Of a DNA stretch of 64,000 nucleotides, positions 17,901 through 27,706 are shown piece by piece. The stretch comes from Mycobacteriales bacterium. GTDB lineage: Bacteria; Actinomycetota; Actinomycetes; Mycobacteriales; SCTD01. Under the pieces are notes generated by a model. That model was given only the letters and a program-made list of their open reading frames with translations. It ran no database searches and was not told the origin of the DNA. Each line of letters begins with the position of its first letter. Positions within the stretch are counted from its first letter, which is position 1. The translations under genes were made by a program, and so were the position numbers. The stretch lies in contig JBBDWV010000016.1 of assembly GCA_040902655.1 (NCBI GenBank), positions 104,756 through 168,755 on the forward strand, given 5' to 3'.

Positions 17901-19103
17901 TCAGGCGCGGAAGTCGGCTCCTACGAGGACCACCACGTCCGCCACCGTCCCGAAGTCCTGCGTCACGACGCTGGTCGGCGGCACGCCGATGGCCTGCGCC
18001 ACCCGCTCCCCCAGTGCCTGCGCCTCCGGAGTGGCCTCCCGCACCAGGATCTGGGTGGCCGGGTGGCCGAAGGTGGGGGCATTACGTGAGCCCACGAACA
18101 CGAAGCCGGCCGGCGTCAGCTTCTTGCGCACCGCCTCGCCGAGGCCGGGCGTGCCGACCCCGTTGAGGACGAGCACGCGGTTGCCGCCCTCCCGCACCCC
18201 CGCCGGGACCGAGCCGGCGAACAGCCGGTCCACCACCGCGGTAAGCCGCTGCGCATCGACGCGGAACGCCGTGACGCCGCCGCCGGGGTCGATCGGGACG
18301 ACCGGCAGGGTGTCGTACTGCATCTGGCCGGCCTCGTCGTCGGCGGCCAGGGCGAGCAGGAATTCGGCCAGTGCCTCCGGTTCGAGCGTCGACACCGACC
18401 GCTGGCCCAGGACCTGGAGGTGCGCCGCGAGCTCCGCCGCCGTGCGTGGCAGCACGTTGACCAGCCCGTCGAGGACCTCCTGCAGCCGGGCCAGCCGGGC
18501 CTGCTCCTGCTCCTCCGGAGCCAGGTAGCGCAGGAACTCGACCGCCTGCGCGCCGTCGAGGTTCTGTGCGCCGGCGCTGAGCACCACCGTCTGACCGCGC
18601 ACCACCGGGACATCGACGTCGACCGGCACCCCGCCGAGCGCATCGACCAGCTGCGCGAACAGGGGCGTCGTCAGGATCCAGCCCTCGTCCACGGTCACGC
18701 CCATCAGGTCCGACAGCGCATCCCGCGAGCCCTGCGGCGGCACGGTGGCCAGCGCCCGGCCGAACGGCAGCGACCCGCTGCCCGGCACCGTGACGAGAAC
18801 CTGCGGCGGTACGAGCAGCGCCGCGCCGGCCGGCCCCTCGCTGTCGTGCGCGAGCAGCGCGCTGGCCGCCGCCGCGCCGTTCTCGCCCTGCACCTGCAGC
18901 AGCAGCGTCCGCTGCGTGCGCACCTCAGCAGACGGCCCGCCCGGCGGCTCGGGCGCGTCGCTGGCCAGGTAGACCGCGAAGGCCGCCGCCAGCAGCGCCA
19001 GCACCGTCACCAGGGCCGCGACCAGCTGCCGCCGCCGCCGGCGCCGGCGCCGGCGCAGCTCCGCGCGGCGGCTGCCGCGGCTGCCGGGCACGACCTCCGT
19101 CAC
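17901..19103 (-). CDS. LytR-CpsA-Psr family cell-wall ligase with LytR C-terminal domain
   Basis: This 400-residue protein has a cytoplasmic N-terminus very rich in Arg (about residues 8-25), one membrane segment (about 26-47) and an extracytoplasmic part. The LCP domain (about 60-290) should attach polymers such as arabinogalactan or teichoic acids to peptidoglycan. It has [40 protein letters not shown] and [17 protein letters not shown], where the pyrophosphate-binding Arg residues are only partly recognisable. The LytR_C domain follows (about 305-395, [21 protein letters not shown]). GTG 19101-19103 overlaps the nadD stop, which fixes the start. The LCP domain is rather divergent, so full catalytic activity is not certain. 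Confidence 0.85.
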   Translation of the reverse strand: MTEVVPGSRGSRRAELRRRRRRRRRQLVAALVTVLALLAAAFAVYLASDAPEPPGGPSAEVRTQRTLLLQVQGENGAAAASALLAHDSEGPAGAALLVPPQVLVTVPGSGSLPFGRALATVPPQGSRDALSDLMGVTVDEGWILTTPLFAQLVDALGGVPVDVDVPVVRGQTVVLSAGAQNLDGAQAVEFLRYLAPEEQEQARLARLQEVLDGLVNVLPRTAAELAAHLQVLGQRSVSTLEPEALAEFLLALAADDEAGQMQYDTLPVVPIDPGGGVTAFRVDAQRLTAVVDRLFAGSVPAGVREGGNRVLVLNGVGTPGLGEAVRKKLTPAGFVFVGSRNAPTFGHPATQILVREATPEAQALGERVAQAIGVPPTSVVTQDFGTVADVVVLVGADFRA

Positions 19104-19693
19104 GACCCGCCCCGGTAGAGGGAACGCTTCTCGATGTACTGCACGACGCCGTCGGGAACGAGGTACCACACCGGGTGACCGCGGCTGACCCGCTCCCGGC
19201 AGTCGCTGGAGGAGATGGCCAGCGCCGGCACCTCGAGCAGCGTGACGGCCCCGGCGGGGAAGCTCCCGAGGTCGACGGGCGCGTAGCCCGGCCGGCTGAC
19301 GCCGACGAAGTGCGCCAGCTCGAACAACCCCTCCGCGCCGTGCCAGCCGAGGATCTGCGCCAGCGCGTCCGCCCCGGTGATGAAGAACAGCTCGGCCGGG
19401 TCGATCGCCCGGTGCATGTCCCGCAGGGTGTCGATGGTGTACGTGGGACCGGCCCGGTCGACGTCGGTGCGGCTGACCGAGAAGCGCGGGTTGCTCGCGG
19501 TGGCGATGACCGTCATGAGATAGCGGTCCTCGGCCGGGCTCACCTCACGGTGCGCCTTCTGCCACGGCGTGCCCGTGGGGACGAACACGACCTCGTCGAG
19601 GGCGAATTCCGCGGCCACCTCGCTGGCCGCCGACAGGTGCCCGTGGTGGACCGGGTCGAACGTCCCGCCCATGACCCCGATGCGCCTGCCCAC
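19100..19693 (-). CDS. nadD: Nicotinate-nucleotide adenylyltransferase NadD
   Basis: This roughly 197-residue enzyme adenylates nicotinate mononucleotide to deamido-NAD in NAD synthesis. It shows the nucleotidyltransferase motif [29 protein letters not shown], the [15 protein letters not shown] segment and the second motif [13 protein letters not shown] 19691-19693 is chosen because it begins [10 protein letters not shown], close to the usual family start; ATG 19744 would put the start inside the promoter area of the divergent tetR gene. The gene overlaps the LCP gene by four bases. Confidence 0.93.
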   Translation of the reverse strand: MGRRIGVMGGTFDPVHHGHLSAASEVAAEFALDEVVFVPTGTPWQKAHREVSPAEDRYLMTVIATASNPRFSVSRTDVDRAGPTYTIDTLRDMHRAIDPAELFFITGADALAQILGWHGAEGLFELAHFVGVSRPGYAPVDLGSFPAGAVTLLEVPALAISSSDCRERVSRGHPVWYLVPDGVVQYIEKRSLYRGGS

Positions 19694-19750
19694 GCAGCGG
19701 GAGCCTAGCGACCCCGGCTGCCAGAGGGGGTGGGACCGATTCATCCTTGA

Positions 19751-19767
19751 CTACCTAATGATCGTAG
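19751..19767. promoter_or_regulatory. Probable operator of the divergent TetR regulator
   Basis: CTACCTAATGATCGTAG is an interrupted palindrome (CTAC...GTAG around AATGAT) located 15 bp before the tetR ATG, inside the 88-bp divergent gap with nadD. TetR-family repressors usually bind such sites over their own promoters. Confidence 0.5.
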
Positions 19768-19781
19768 GACATCCTCCGAAC

Positions 19782-20453
19782 ATGCCTTCGCAATTGGCTC
19801 CACGTGCCGACCGGCGGCACCTGCGCCGCGCGGAGACCATCGAGCAGATCGTCCTCGTCGCGGTCGAGGTGATGGCCGAGCAGGGCGTGGCGGGTCTGTC
19901 GCTGGGCGAGGTGGCTCGCCGCATCGGCATCCGGCCCCCGTCGCTCTATGTCTACTTCGATTCCAAGCATGCGGTGTACGACGCCGTGTTCACCCGTGGC
20001 TGGCGCAGCGTCGCGGCGGCGATGGAGCAGCTCGGGCCACCGGAGGAGGGCACGGACCTACCGGCATACGCCCTGGAGATGGCGCGGACCTTTGTCCGCT
20101 GGGCAGTGCAGAACCCGGTCCACTCCCAGCTCATGGGCTGGCGACCGGTCCCCGGCTACGAGCCGTCGGCCGAGGCGTACGAGCCCGCCGTCGCGGTGCT
20201 GGAGCGATCGCTCGAGGTCATCACGCAGCTGCAGTCGCTGGGCCTGTTCCACGCCGACGTCCCCACCGAGGAGCTCATGCGCGGCTGGACGGTGCTGATC
20301 AGCGGCGTGATGACCCAGCAGCTCGCGAACGCACCAGAACAGTCCTTCGAGACCGGCACCTACACCTCGATGCTGCCTCAACTGGTGCAGATGTTCCTGG
20401 CGCACTACGCGCCGGACACCCACACACCGGCCTGCGGGGAGGGGAAACCATGA
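19782..20453 (+). CDS. TetR/AcrR-family transcriptional regulator
   Basis: This 223-residue regulator has an N-terminal TetR helix-turn-helix: RAETIEQIVLVAVEVMAEQGVAGLSLGEVARRIGIRPPSLYVYFDSK (about 14-60 in pieces). Residues 75-210 resemble the WHG/TetR_C_33-type ligand-binding domain. ATG 19782 is chosen over ATG 19758 because the latter lies inside the palindromic operator. It overlaps the next gene by 4 bp (ATGA), so it probably controls the mycothiol-dependent-type enzyme and itself. Confidence 0.88.
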   Translation: MPSQLAPRADRRHLRRAETIEQIVLVAVEVMAEQGVAGLSLGEVARRIGIRPPSLYVYFDSKHAVYDAVFTRGWRSVAAAMEQLGPPEEGTDLPAYALEMARTFVRWAVQNPVHSQLMGWRPVPGYEPSAEAYEPAVAVLERSLEVITQLQSLGLFHADVPTEELMRGWTVLISGVMTQQLANAPEQSFETGTYTSMLPQLVQMFLAHYAPDTHTPACGEGKP

Positions 20454-21238
20454 CCGAGCAAGCGAATGCGCCCACCGAGCGCGCGCACGCGACCACTGCA
20501 CGCCGTCCCGCGCTCGACCGCCACGTCGCGATGCGCCTGGCGGCGACCGAGTACGAACGGGTATCTGTCCAGCTGGCGTCGCTGTCGCCTGAGGACTGGA
20601 CCAGGCCGAGCGGCTGCCCGCCGTGGGACGTGCGCGCGTTGGCGACGCATGCCCTCGGGATGGCGCAGATGGCCGCCTCGCTGCGCGAGCAGCTGCGCCA
20701 GATGCGCAAGGCCAAGCGGGCCGGCGGCATCTTCATCGACGCACTGACCGGGCTCCAGGTCGACGAGCACCGCGACCTGTCACCGCAGCAGGTCCGCGAC
20801 CGGCTCCGTCAGGTCGGGCCGCGCGCCGCGAAGGCACGACGGCGTACGCCCGGCCTCGTCCGGCGGAGAACCATGCCGGACGAGCAGCCGCTCGGCGGTC
20901 GGCCGGACAGCGGCACCGAACGCTGGACGTTCGGCTACCTCGTCGACGTCATCCTCACCCGCGACCCGTGGATGCACCGGACCGACATCGCCGCGGCAAC
21001 CGGGCGGCCGCTCGAACTCACCGCCGAGCACGACGGGGTGCTCGTCGCGGACGTCGTCCAGGAGTGGGCCGCGCGGCACGGCTCCCCGTGCAGGCTCATC
21101 CTGACCGGCCCGGCCGGCGGCAGTTGGACGTTCGGCGCCGGCGGTCCCGAGATGGGGCTCGACGCCGTCGAGTTCTGCCGGATCCTTGCCGGGCGCGGCT
21201 CCGGCGAGGGGCTGCTCGCGACCGAGGTCCCCTTCTGA
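20450..21238 (+). CDS. Maleylpyruvate isomerase family mycothiol-dependent enzyme
   Basis: This 262-residue protein belongs to the DinB-like four-helix superfamily (TIGR03083 type) whose members use mycothiol as cofactor in actinomycetes. It shows LASLSPEDWTRPSGCPPWDVRALATHALGMAQ near residues 42-74, the usual N-terminal signature with its metal-site His. The central WMHRTDIAAATGRPL segment provides the second His region, and a C-terminal alpha/beta part (MDMI_C-like) ends at residue 262. The substrate is unknown. Translational coupling to the TetR gene suggests induction by a small organic compound. It is convergent with the DUF4349 gene, 28 bp away. Confidence 0.85.
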   Translation: MTEQANAPTERAHATTARRPALDRHVAMRLAATEYERVSVQLASLSPEDWTRPSGCPPWDVRALATHALGMAQMAASLREQLRQMRKAKRAGGIFIDALTGLQVDEHRDLSPQQVRDRLRQVGPRAAKARRRTPGLVRRRTMPDEQPLGGRPDSGTERWTFGYLVDVILTRDPWMHRTDIAAATGRPLELTAEHDGVLVADVVQEWAARHGSPCRLILTGPAGGSWTFGAGGPEMGLDAVEFCRILAGRGSGEGLLATEVPF

Positions 21239-21266
21239 GCGCTCGAGTCCCGCCCGCGGCCGACGG

Positions 21267-22448
21267 TCAGACCAGACGCCTCCTCCAGATCCGCCAGCCG
21301 AGCCGGACGGCCACCACGGCCACGGCCAGGCACAGCACGAGCAGGATGGCACGGCCGCTGAGCCGGATCAGTGCCTCCACCCCGGTGGTGAAACCGTGCC
21401 ATGCGTCGGCAAAGGCCTTGGACAGCCCGGTGTCGGGCTGGGCACCTTTGACGAGCGGGTCGTCGGCCTCGGTGACCGACACCTCCAGGGTCGCCAGCTC
21501 ACTCTGGTCGGCGAGCACCCGGCGCTGACCCTCGAGTTGGTCGATCTTGCCGGTCACGTCGTCCACCCGCTGCTGCACGGCCAGCACGTCGCCGATGCTG
21601 CGGGCCCGGGACAGGATGTCCAGGAAGCGTTCACGGGCGGCGCGCAGCGTGCGGATCTGCGCCTCCACGTCGGCGTACTGCGCCGTGATGTCCTGGCCGC
21701 TCGTCGTCGCGCTGCGCACCTGGGCATCCAGCGAACGCACCTGTTCGACCAGCGACTCGAACTGCTCGACCGGCACCCGCAGGGTCACGGATCCGGACGG
21801 CGTCGGCCCGGACTCCTGCGTCTTGGTGGCGGCGATGTCACCACCGGCCGCACCTGCCAGCCGTCGCACCTCGGTGAGCACGGCGGTGACCCGGCCGTCC
21901 TCGACGACGAGCGCGACGGCGCCGGTCCTGAGGATGCGGCTGCCGTCGGCGGCGACCGGCGCGGCCGGTGCCGGCGCCCGACCCGGTGCGGCGGCCTGAC
22001 CCGGTGCGGCGGCGACCTCGCGGGCGGCGCCGGTGAGTTTGGTCGCCGCGGCGGAGCCGTCCTCTGGTTGCAGGGCGCCGTGCAGGGCGCGGCCCTCGGG
22101 GCCCGCGGCCGAGCCGCTCCGCTGCCGCGCGACGTCCGGCGCCTCGGGAACCGGTTCGGCGCGCTGCTCGTCGCCGCCTGCCGGGACGGGCGGCCGCGCG
22201 GCGCCGGCAAGCTGCCCCACCCGGTCGTCGGCGTTCCCGGCGAACAGGCCGAGACCCAGAGCCAGCCCGACAGCGGCAACTGCGGCTGCGGCCGACAGCT
22301 GCACCGGGCGCCGCCGCAGCAGCGGCACCACCGCACTCTCTTCGACGATCGCGTCCAGCACCTCCACCGGGCCGTCCTCGGGAACGGGGTAGCCGTCGGC
22401 GGCCTCGGCCAGCAGCGAGCGCAGGTCCTGCTCGGTCAGCGTCCCCAT
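21267..22448 (-). CDS. DUF4349 membrane protein, candidate regulator of the adjacent sigma factor
   Basis: This 393-residue protein has a cytoplasmic N-terminus of about 55 residues (LTEQDLRSLLAEAADGYPVP...). A first membrane segment follows at about 58-80, then an external Pro/Ala-rich linker. The DUF4349 domain (about 190-350) has a coiled-coil hairpin (QYADVEAQIRTLRAARERFLDIL ... VDDVTGKIDQLEGQRRVLADQ) and ends in a second membrane segment with a basic tail (WRIWRRRLV). The start overlaps the sigma factor stop (TGATG). No ZAS-type anti-sigma zinc motif (HxxxCxxC) is present. The arrangement of sigma gene then membrane partner suggests an anti-sigma or signal-sensing role; this is inference. 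Confidence 0.8.
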   Translation of the reverse strand: MGTLTEQDLRSLLAEAADGYPVPEDGPVEVLDAIVEESAVVPLLRRRPVQLSAAAAVAAVGLALGLGLFAGNADDRVGQLAGAARPPVPAGGDEQRAEPVPEAPDVARQRSGSAAGPEGRALHGALQPEDGSAAATKLTGAAREVAAAPGQAAAPGRAPAPAAPVAADGSRILRTGAVALVVEDGRVTAVLTEVRRLAGAAGGDIAATKTQESGPTPSGSVTLRVPVEQFESLVEQVRSLDAQVRSATTSGQDITAQYADVEAQIRTLRAARERFLDILSRARSIGDVLAVQQRVDDVTGKIDQLEGQRRVLADQSELATLEVSVTEADDPLVKGAQPDTGLSKAFADAWHGFTTGVEALIRLSGRAILLVLCLAVAVVAVRLGWRIWRRRLV

Positions 22449-22981
22449 CACACGTTCTCCAGCTCGTCGTCGCGGACCCAGGCCGACAGGCGGGGGTCGA
22501 GGGCGAGCCGCTGCCGGGCGTCGTACAGGCGGCTCTTCACGGTGCCCGGACGGCGGTCGATCGCGGTCGCGATCTCCTTCTCGCTCAGCCCGGCGTAGAA
22601 GCGCAGCACCAGCGGGACCCGCAGGTGCTCGGGGAGGTCGGCCAGTGCCGCCAGCACGTCGCCGGCCAGCTGCGACTGCTCGGCGACCTGCTCGGGAGCG
22701 GGTGCGGTGTCCGGCAGCGCCGCCAGCCCCGCCGGCCCGTCGTCCTTGCCGACCCGCACCGACTGCGCCCGCACCCGACTCAGACAGGCGTTCACCACGA
22801 CGCGGTACAGCCAGGGCTTGCGGCCCTCGCCGGCCGGGATGGCGCTGCGAAAGCGCCAGACCCGCAGAAAGGCCTCTTGGACGGCGTCCTGCGCCTCGTG
22901 CGGGTCCCGCAGCACCAGGCACGCCGTGCGGTAGGCGATGGCGTAGTCGCGGGCGAGCCACGCGTCGAAATCGTCGGTCAC
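22448..22981 (-). CDS. ECF-type RNA polymerase sigma factor
   Basis: This 177-residue sigma factor has region 2 (DYAIAYRTACLVLRDPHEAQDAVQEAFLRVWRFR, about 12-45, including the -10 contact helix) and KPWLYRVVVNACLSRVR. Region 4 has LPEHLRVPLVLRFYAGLSEKEIATAIDRRPGTVKSRLYDARQRL (about 112-155). There is no region 3, as expected for an ECF factor. It starts at GTG 22979-22981, is preceded by a hairpin terminator, and is co-transcribed with the DUF4349 gene. Confidence 0.93.
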   Translation of the reverse strand: MTDDFDAWLARDYAIAYRTACLVLRDPHEAQDAVQEAFLRVWRFRSAIPAGEGRKPWLYRVVVNACLSRVRAQSVRVGKDDGPAGLAALPDTAPAPEQVAEQSQLAGDVLAALADLPEHLRVPLVLRFYAGLSEKEIATAIDRRPGTVKSRLYDARQRLALDPRLSAWVRDDELENV

Positions 22982-23029
22982 GTCCAGTAGACGCAGCCGG
23001 CGGCAGATCGGTTCGGGGTCAGGCTGCTT

Positions 23030-23074
23030 GCGTCATGCTGAGAGGAGCGCCTGCGCGCGACGGCAGCATGACGC
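23030..23074. terminator. 11-bp perfect inverted repeat, probable terminator
   Basis: GCGTCATGCTG and CAGCATGACGC are perfect complements around a 23-nt loop that contains further GC-rich pairing. It lies between the VWA gene end (23085) and the sigma factor start (22981), so it likely ends the upstream minus-strand operon. An operator for the sigma operon is an alternative. Confidence 0.55.
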
Positions 23075-23084
23075 CAGCCCCGGG

Positions 23085-24482
23085 TCAGGTCGGCAGCAGC
23101 CGCTGGACGAACTCCTCGAGCTGCACCGCGTTGCGGCACTCGACCATCTCGATCACGTCGGCGTACTGCGCCGTGGCGCTGTCGCCGCTGCCCCAGTACG
23201 CCGCCGGCTCGGGGTTGAGCCAGTAGGCGTGCCGCGACTTCTGCACCAGCGAGCGCAGCGTCGGCACCCCGGTGGCCCGGTAGTTGTTGCGCGCGTCGCC
23301 GAGGATCAGCAGCGACGTTCTGGGCCCCACCGCGTCGGGGTAGTCGGCGGCGAAGGTCTCGATCGAGTGCCCGTAGTCGCTGTGCCCGTCGAACCAGACC
23401 AGCTTCGCCTCGGCCGACATCCGCGCGAGGGCGTCCGCCACGTCGCCGCCGGGCGTGAAGAAGCGGGAGACCTCGTCGACGGTGTCGATGAAGGCGAAGG
23501 CCCGCACCTTGGTGAACTGCTCGCGCAGGGCGTACGACAGCATCAGCGTGAAGTGCGCGAAGCCCGCGACGGACCCGGACACGTCGCACAGCACCGTCAG
23601 CTCGGGCTTGTGCGGCCGGTGCGGCCGGTGGTGGGTCACCAGCGGGACCCCGCCGGTCGCCAGTGAGGCCCGGACGGTACGGCGGAAGTCCAGCCGGCCG
23701 GAGCGCCCGAGCCGGCGCTTGGCAGTCAGCCGGGTGGCCAGCCGCCGGGCCAGCGGGAAGACCTGCCGGCGCAGCTCGGCCATGTCGCTCCGGCTGGCCC
23801 GCAGGAAGTCGACCTGCTCGGCCAGCGGCTGCACGGCGTTCTTGGCGAGGGCCTCGGGCCCGCGGTCCTCGGCGAGTCGCCGTCGTACCTCGGACTCGAC
23901 CATCTCCTGGAACTGCCGGATCCGCTCGGAGATGGTCTGCCGGGCGACCTTCTCGGCCATCCCGCCGCGCTGCTGGCCGGCCAGCAGCGCCTCGAGCAGG
24001 GAGGCCATCAGCGTCTCGGGGGACAGACCGCGCAGCACCCGGTAGGAGAACCACGCCTGCCGGCCGGGCTGGGTGTCGGCGCGGCCGAGCTCACTCACGG
24101 TGCGGCGCGCGAAACGCCGCAGCTCCTCCTCGTCACCGTCGAGCAGCAGTCCCTTCAGCCGCTCGCGCAGGGCCTGGACGTCGGGCGGACCGTCGCCGTC
24201 CAGCTCGTCGTGGTCCGGGTCGGTGTCCCCGCCCTCACGGGCATGCGGCTCCCCCGTCACGGGCGGGAACCACAGGTCGAACAACGTGTCGAAGGTCCGC
24301 CGGTGGGCCGGGCGCTTGAGGACCGTGGCGGCGTAGCCGGCGCGCAGCTGCTCGCGGTCGAGCAGGTCGACGACCCCGAGAGCGCGGGTGGCGTCGAGCA
24401 CCTCGGCCAGCGAGATGTTCAGTCCCGCCTCGCGCAACGCGTGGAAGAAGCCGATCTCCCGATCGAGCAGCCCGCCCTGCAC
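23085..24482 (-). CDS. CoxE-like VWA domain protein, partner of the MoxR ATPase
   Basis: This 465-residue cytoplasmic protein has a charged helical N-terminal part (about 1-280) and a C-terminal VWA domain of the CoxE/YehP type (about 290-440). The VWA MIDAS is LTVLCDVSGSVAGF (DxSxS) with DTVDEVSRFFTPG and LLILGDARNNYRATG. Such proteins pair with MoxR AAA+ ATPases to act as chaperones for metal insertion or complex assembly. Its GTG lies two bases after the moxR-type stop, so the two are one unit. Confidence 0.88.
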   Translation of the reverse strand: MQGGLLDREIGFFHALREAGLNISLAEVLDATRALGVVDLLDREQLRAGYAATVLKRPAHRRTFDTLFDLWFPPVTGEPHAREGGDTDPDHDELDGDGPPDVQALRERLKGLLLDGDEEELRRFARRTVSELGRADTQPGRQAWFSYRVLRGLSPETLMASLLEALLAGQQRGGMAEKVARQTISERIRQFQEMVESEVRRRLAEDRGPEALAKNAVQPLAEQVDFLRASRSDMAELRRQVFPLARRLATRLTAKRRLGRSGRLDFRRTVRASLATGGVPLVTHHRPHRPHKPELTVLCDVSGSVAGFAHFTLMLSYALREQFTKVRAFAFIDTVDEVSRFFTPGGDVADALARMSAEAKLVWFDGHSDYGHSIETFAADYPDAVGPRTSLLILGDARNNYRATGVPTLRSLVQKSRHAYWLNPEPAAYWGSGDSATAQYADVIEMVECRNAVQLEEFVQRLLPT

Positions 24483-24484
24483 GG

Positions 24485-25381
<897 letters not shown>

Positions 25382-25418
25382 TCTGCCCCGAGCGCCGCCA
25401 GGGGTCGCGCAGCGGGGG

Positions 25419-27692
25419 TCAGGAGCCCCGGGCCGTCAGCCACCACTGCTCGAACTCGCCGGGCGGCAGCGGGCGGCTCCACAGGAATCCCTGGCCGAAG
25501 TCGCAGCCCAGCCGGCGCAGCTCCTCGGCCTGCTCGGCCGACTCCACCCCCTCCGCGACGACCCTCAGCCGCAGTGCAAGGGCCAGGCTCACGGACGCCG
25601 ACACGATGGTCGCGTCATCCGGGTCGGTCATCAGGCCGTCGACGAACTGACGGTCCACCTTCAGGGTGTCGACCGGCAACGTGCGCAGCTGCAGCAGCGA
25701 GGAGTAGCCGGTGCCGAAGTCGTCCACGGCGATACCGACCCCCATCGCCCGGAGCCGGTGCAACTGAGCGGTCGCCGCCTCGGCGTCCTGCACGACACCG
25801 GCCTCGGTGATCTCCAGCGACAGCGCGTGCGGGGACAGCCCGCTCGCGGCCAGCGCCGCCTCGACCCGCTCGACGAAATCACCCTGGACCAGCTGCCGGG
25901 GCGAGAGGTTCACGCTGACGGTGAGGGCACCGCCGCCGGGCAGGTCCCGGCGCCACCGGGCCATCTGCTCGCAGGCCTTGCGCAGCACCTCCCAGCCGAG
26001 CGGGACGACCAGCCCCGACTCCTCGGCGAGCGGGATGAAGTCGGCCGGCGACTGGAAGCCGCGCTCCGGGTGTTGCCACCGTACGAGCGCCTCGACCCCG
26101 GCCAGGCCGTTCTCGAGCGACATGATCGGCTGGTAGTAGACTTGGAGTTCACCCTGCTCGATGCCCCTGCGCAGGTCCGCCTCCGCCCTCAGCCGGTCGG
26201 CGGCGCCTTCCACGGCGCCCGGCGACGAGCTCTCCACCCGGTCGCCACCCCACCGTGTGCCGAGATGCGCCGCCGCCGCGGCCGCCGGCACCAGCTCCTC
26301 CGAGCGGGTGCCGGCCGCCGCGGTCGCGCTGAAGCCGGCGGTCAGCGTGACGGTGAGGTCCAGATCGTCGATCCGGTACGTGCCGGCCATGTGCCTGCGC
26401 AGGACATCGGCGGCCAGCACGCCGTGCGCCTCGTCACCGAGGCCGGGCAGCACGACGGCGAACTCGCCGCCGCCCAGGTAGCCCGCGGAGGGCCCGTCGA
26501 CGTGCTGGCGCACGACAGGTAGCTCGAGCGCCTCCCGGAGGCGGTCGGCGAGGGAGGCGATCAGCCGGTCCATGCGGCCCTTGCCGAGGCTGTCGCTCAG
26601 GTCCGAACTCCTGTCCAGGACGACGACGACGACACCCACCACGGCGTTGGTCTCGGTCAGTGCCTCCACGGCCGTGTCGACCCGCTGGGCAAAAGCGGTG
26701 TGCCCGGGCAGGTGGGTGAGCGGGTCGTGCAGGCTCAGCGCCTCCAGCTCGTGCGCGATGACCACCACGCCGCTCGTGCGGCCGGCCCTGTCGCGCACGG
26801 GTGCCGTCTGCATCAGGACGGGCACGCTCTTGCCGTCCGCACGGTCGGCGAGCACGTCGAAGGCCCGGCCGATGTCGGCCGGCTCGCCGGTCCGCATGGT
26901 CATGAAACCGGGCCGCTCCTCGCGCGCGAACTCCTCGCCGGTGTGGTGGCGCAGCCGCAGGATCTCGCGCAGCTGGCGGCCCTGGAGCTCGGCGGGACCC
27001 TGCGCCCCGACGAATCTGGCGAGGGCATGGCTGGCGGCGGTGACCACGCCGTCGAGGTCGATCACCCCCATGACCTGCGGCACCGAGGCCAGCACGGTCG
27101 CCAGGCGCTCGCGCTGCGCGTGCACCTCCGACAGCTGCTGGGCCAGCTCGTCGCGCGCGGCGGCCAGCTCGGCCTCCTGCTGGCGCAGCTGCTGGTTGCT
27201 GATGACCAGGTCCTCGAAGCTGGACACCAGCAGGTCCAGGATCTGCTGGCGCTCGGCGGTGATCATGAAGCGCTGGTTGAGGAAGAACAGCTCCAGGCCC
27301 ATCTGCGTCTGGCCGCTGTCCCGCAGGTTCCTGTTGTGCAGCATCATCTCGACCCGGCTGTTGAGGTGCGAGAAGGAGTACGGCTTGCGCAGGAAGTTGT
27401 CGGCGCCGGCCTGCAGACCGTGCACCACGTCGAGCGGGTCGGTCATCGACGTCAGCAGCACGACCGGCAACCGGTGGTCGTGCTGCTTGGCCTGCCGGCA
27501 CAGCTCGTAGCCGTTCATGCCCGGCATGACGATGTCGCTGATCAGCATGTCGACGCCGCCGCGCCGGATGTGCTCGATCGCCTCCTCGCCGTCGGCTGCC
27601 GCGACCACCTCGTAGCCGACGTCCTCCAGGTGAGCCCGCAGGACCTCGCGCTGAGTGCGGCTGTCCTCGGCGATGAGCAGCTTTCCCGGCAC
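25419..27692 (-). CDS. Response regulator REC-PAS-GGDEF-EAL, cyclic di-GMP phosphodiesterase
   Basis: This 757-residue protein is the likely output of the chemosensory operon. It has a REC domain (about 5-125; phospho-Asp in DMLISDIVMPG, Lys in FLRKPYSF), a coiled linker and a PAS domain (about 190-310). A GGDEF domain (about 325-490) carries the motif GGGEF, so cyclase activity is unlikely. An EAL domain (about 510-755) has EALVRW, NLSPRQL, LEITE, DDFGTGYSSL, KVDRQFV, VAEGVE and QGFLWSRPL. All EAL catalytic residues I can identify are present, so it probably hydrolyses cyclic di-GMP. GTG 27690-27692 is chosen because GAGGGG lies seven bases upstream; GTG 27708-27710, overlapping the cheB stop, adds six residues. 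Confidence 0.9.
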   Translation of the reverse strand: MPGKLLIAEDSRTQREVLRAHLEDVGYEVVAAADGEEAIEHIRRGGVDMLISDIVMPGMNGYELCRQAKQHDHRLPVVLLTSMTDPLDVVHGLQAGADNFLRKPYSFSHLNSRVEMMLHNRNLRDSGQTQMGLELFFLNQRFMITAERQQILDLLVSSFEDLVISNQQLRQQEAELAAARDELAQQLSEVHAQRERLATVLASVPQVMGVIDLDGVVTAASHALARFVGAQGPAELQGRQLREILRLRHHTGEEFAREERPGFMTMRTGEPADIGRAFDVLADRADGKSVPVLMQTAPVRDRAGRTSGVVVIAHELEALSLHDPLTHLPGHTAFAQRVDTAVEALTETNAVVGVVVVVLDRSSDLSDSLGKGRMDRLIASLADRLREALELPVVRQHVDGPSAGYLGGGEFAVVLPGLGDEAHGVLAADVLRRHMAGTYRIDDLDLTVTLTAGFSATAAAGTRSEELVPAAAAAAHLGTRWGGDRVESSSPGAVEGAADRLRAEADLRRGIEQGELQVYYQPIMSLENGLAGVEALVRWQHPERGFQSPADFIPLAEESGLVVPLGWEVLRKACEQMARWRRDLPGGGALTVSVNLSPRQLVQGDFVERVEAALAASGLSPHALSLEITEAGVVQDAEAATAQLHRLRAMGVGIAVDDFGTGYSSLLQLRTLPVDTLKVDRQFVDGLMTDPDDATIVSASVSLALALRLRVVAEGVESAEQAEELRRLGCDFGQGFLWSRPLPPGEFEQWWLTARGS

Positions 27693-27706
27693 GGCTGTTC
27701 CCCTCG

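Noticed and set aside
23030..23074. Attachment site of a mobile element
   Set aside because: The perfect inverted repeat suggested it, but there is no integrase, direct repeat or tRNA nearby; a terminator is simpler.
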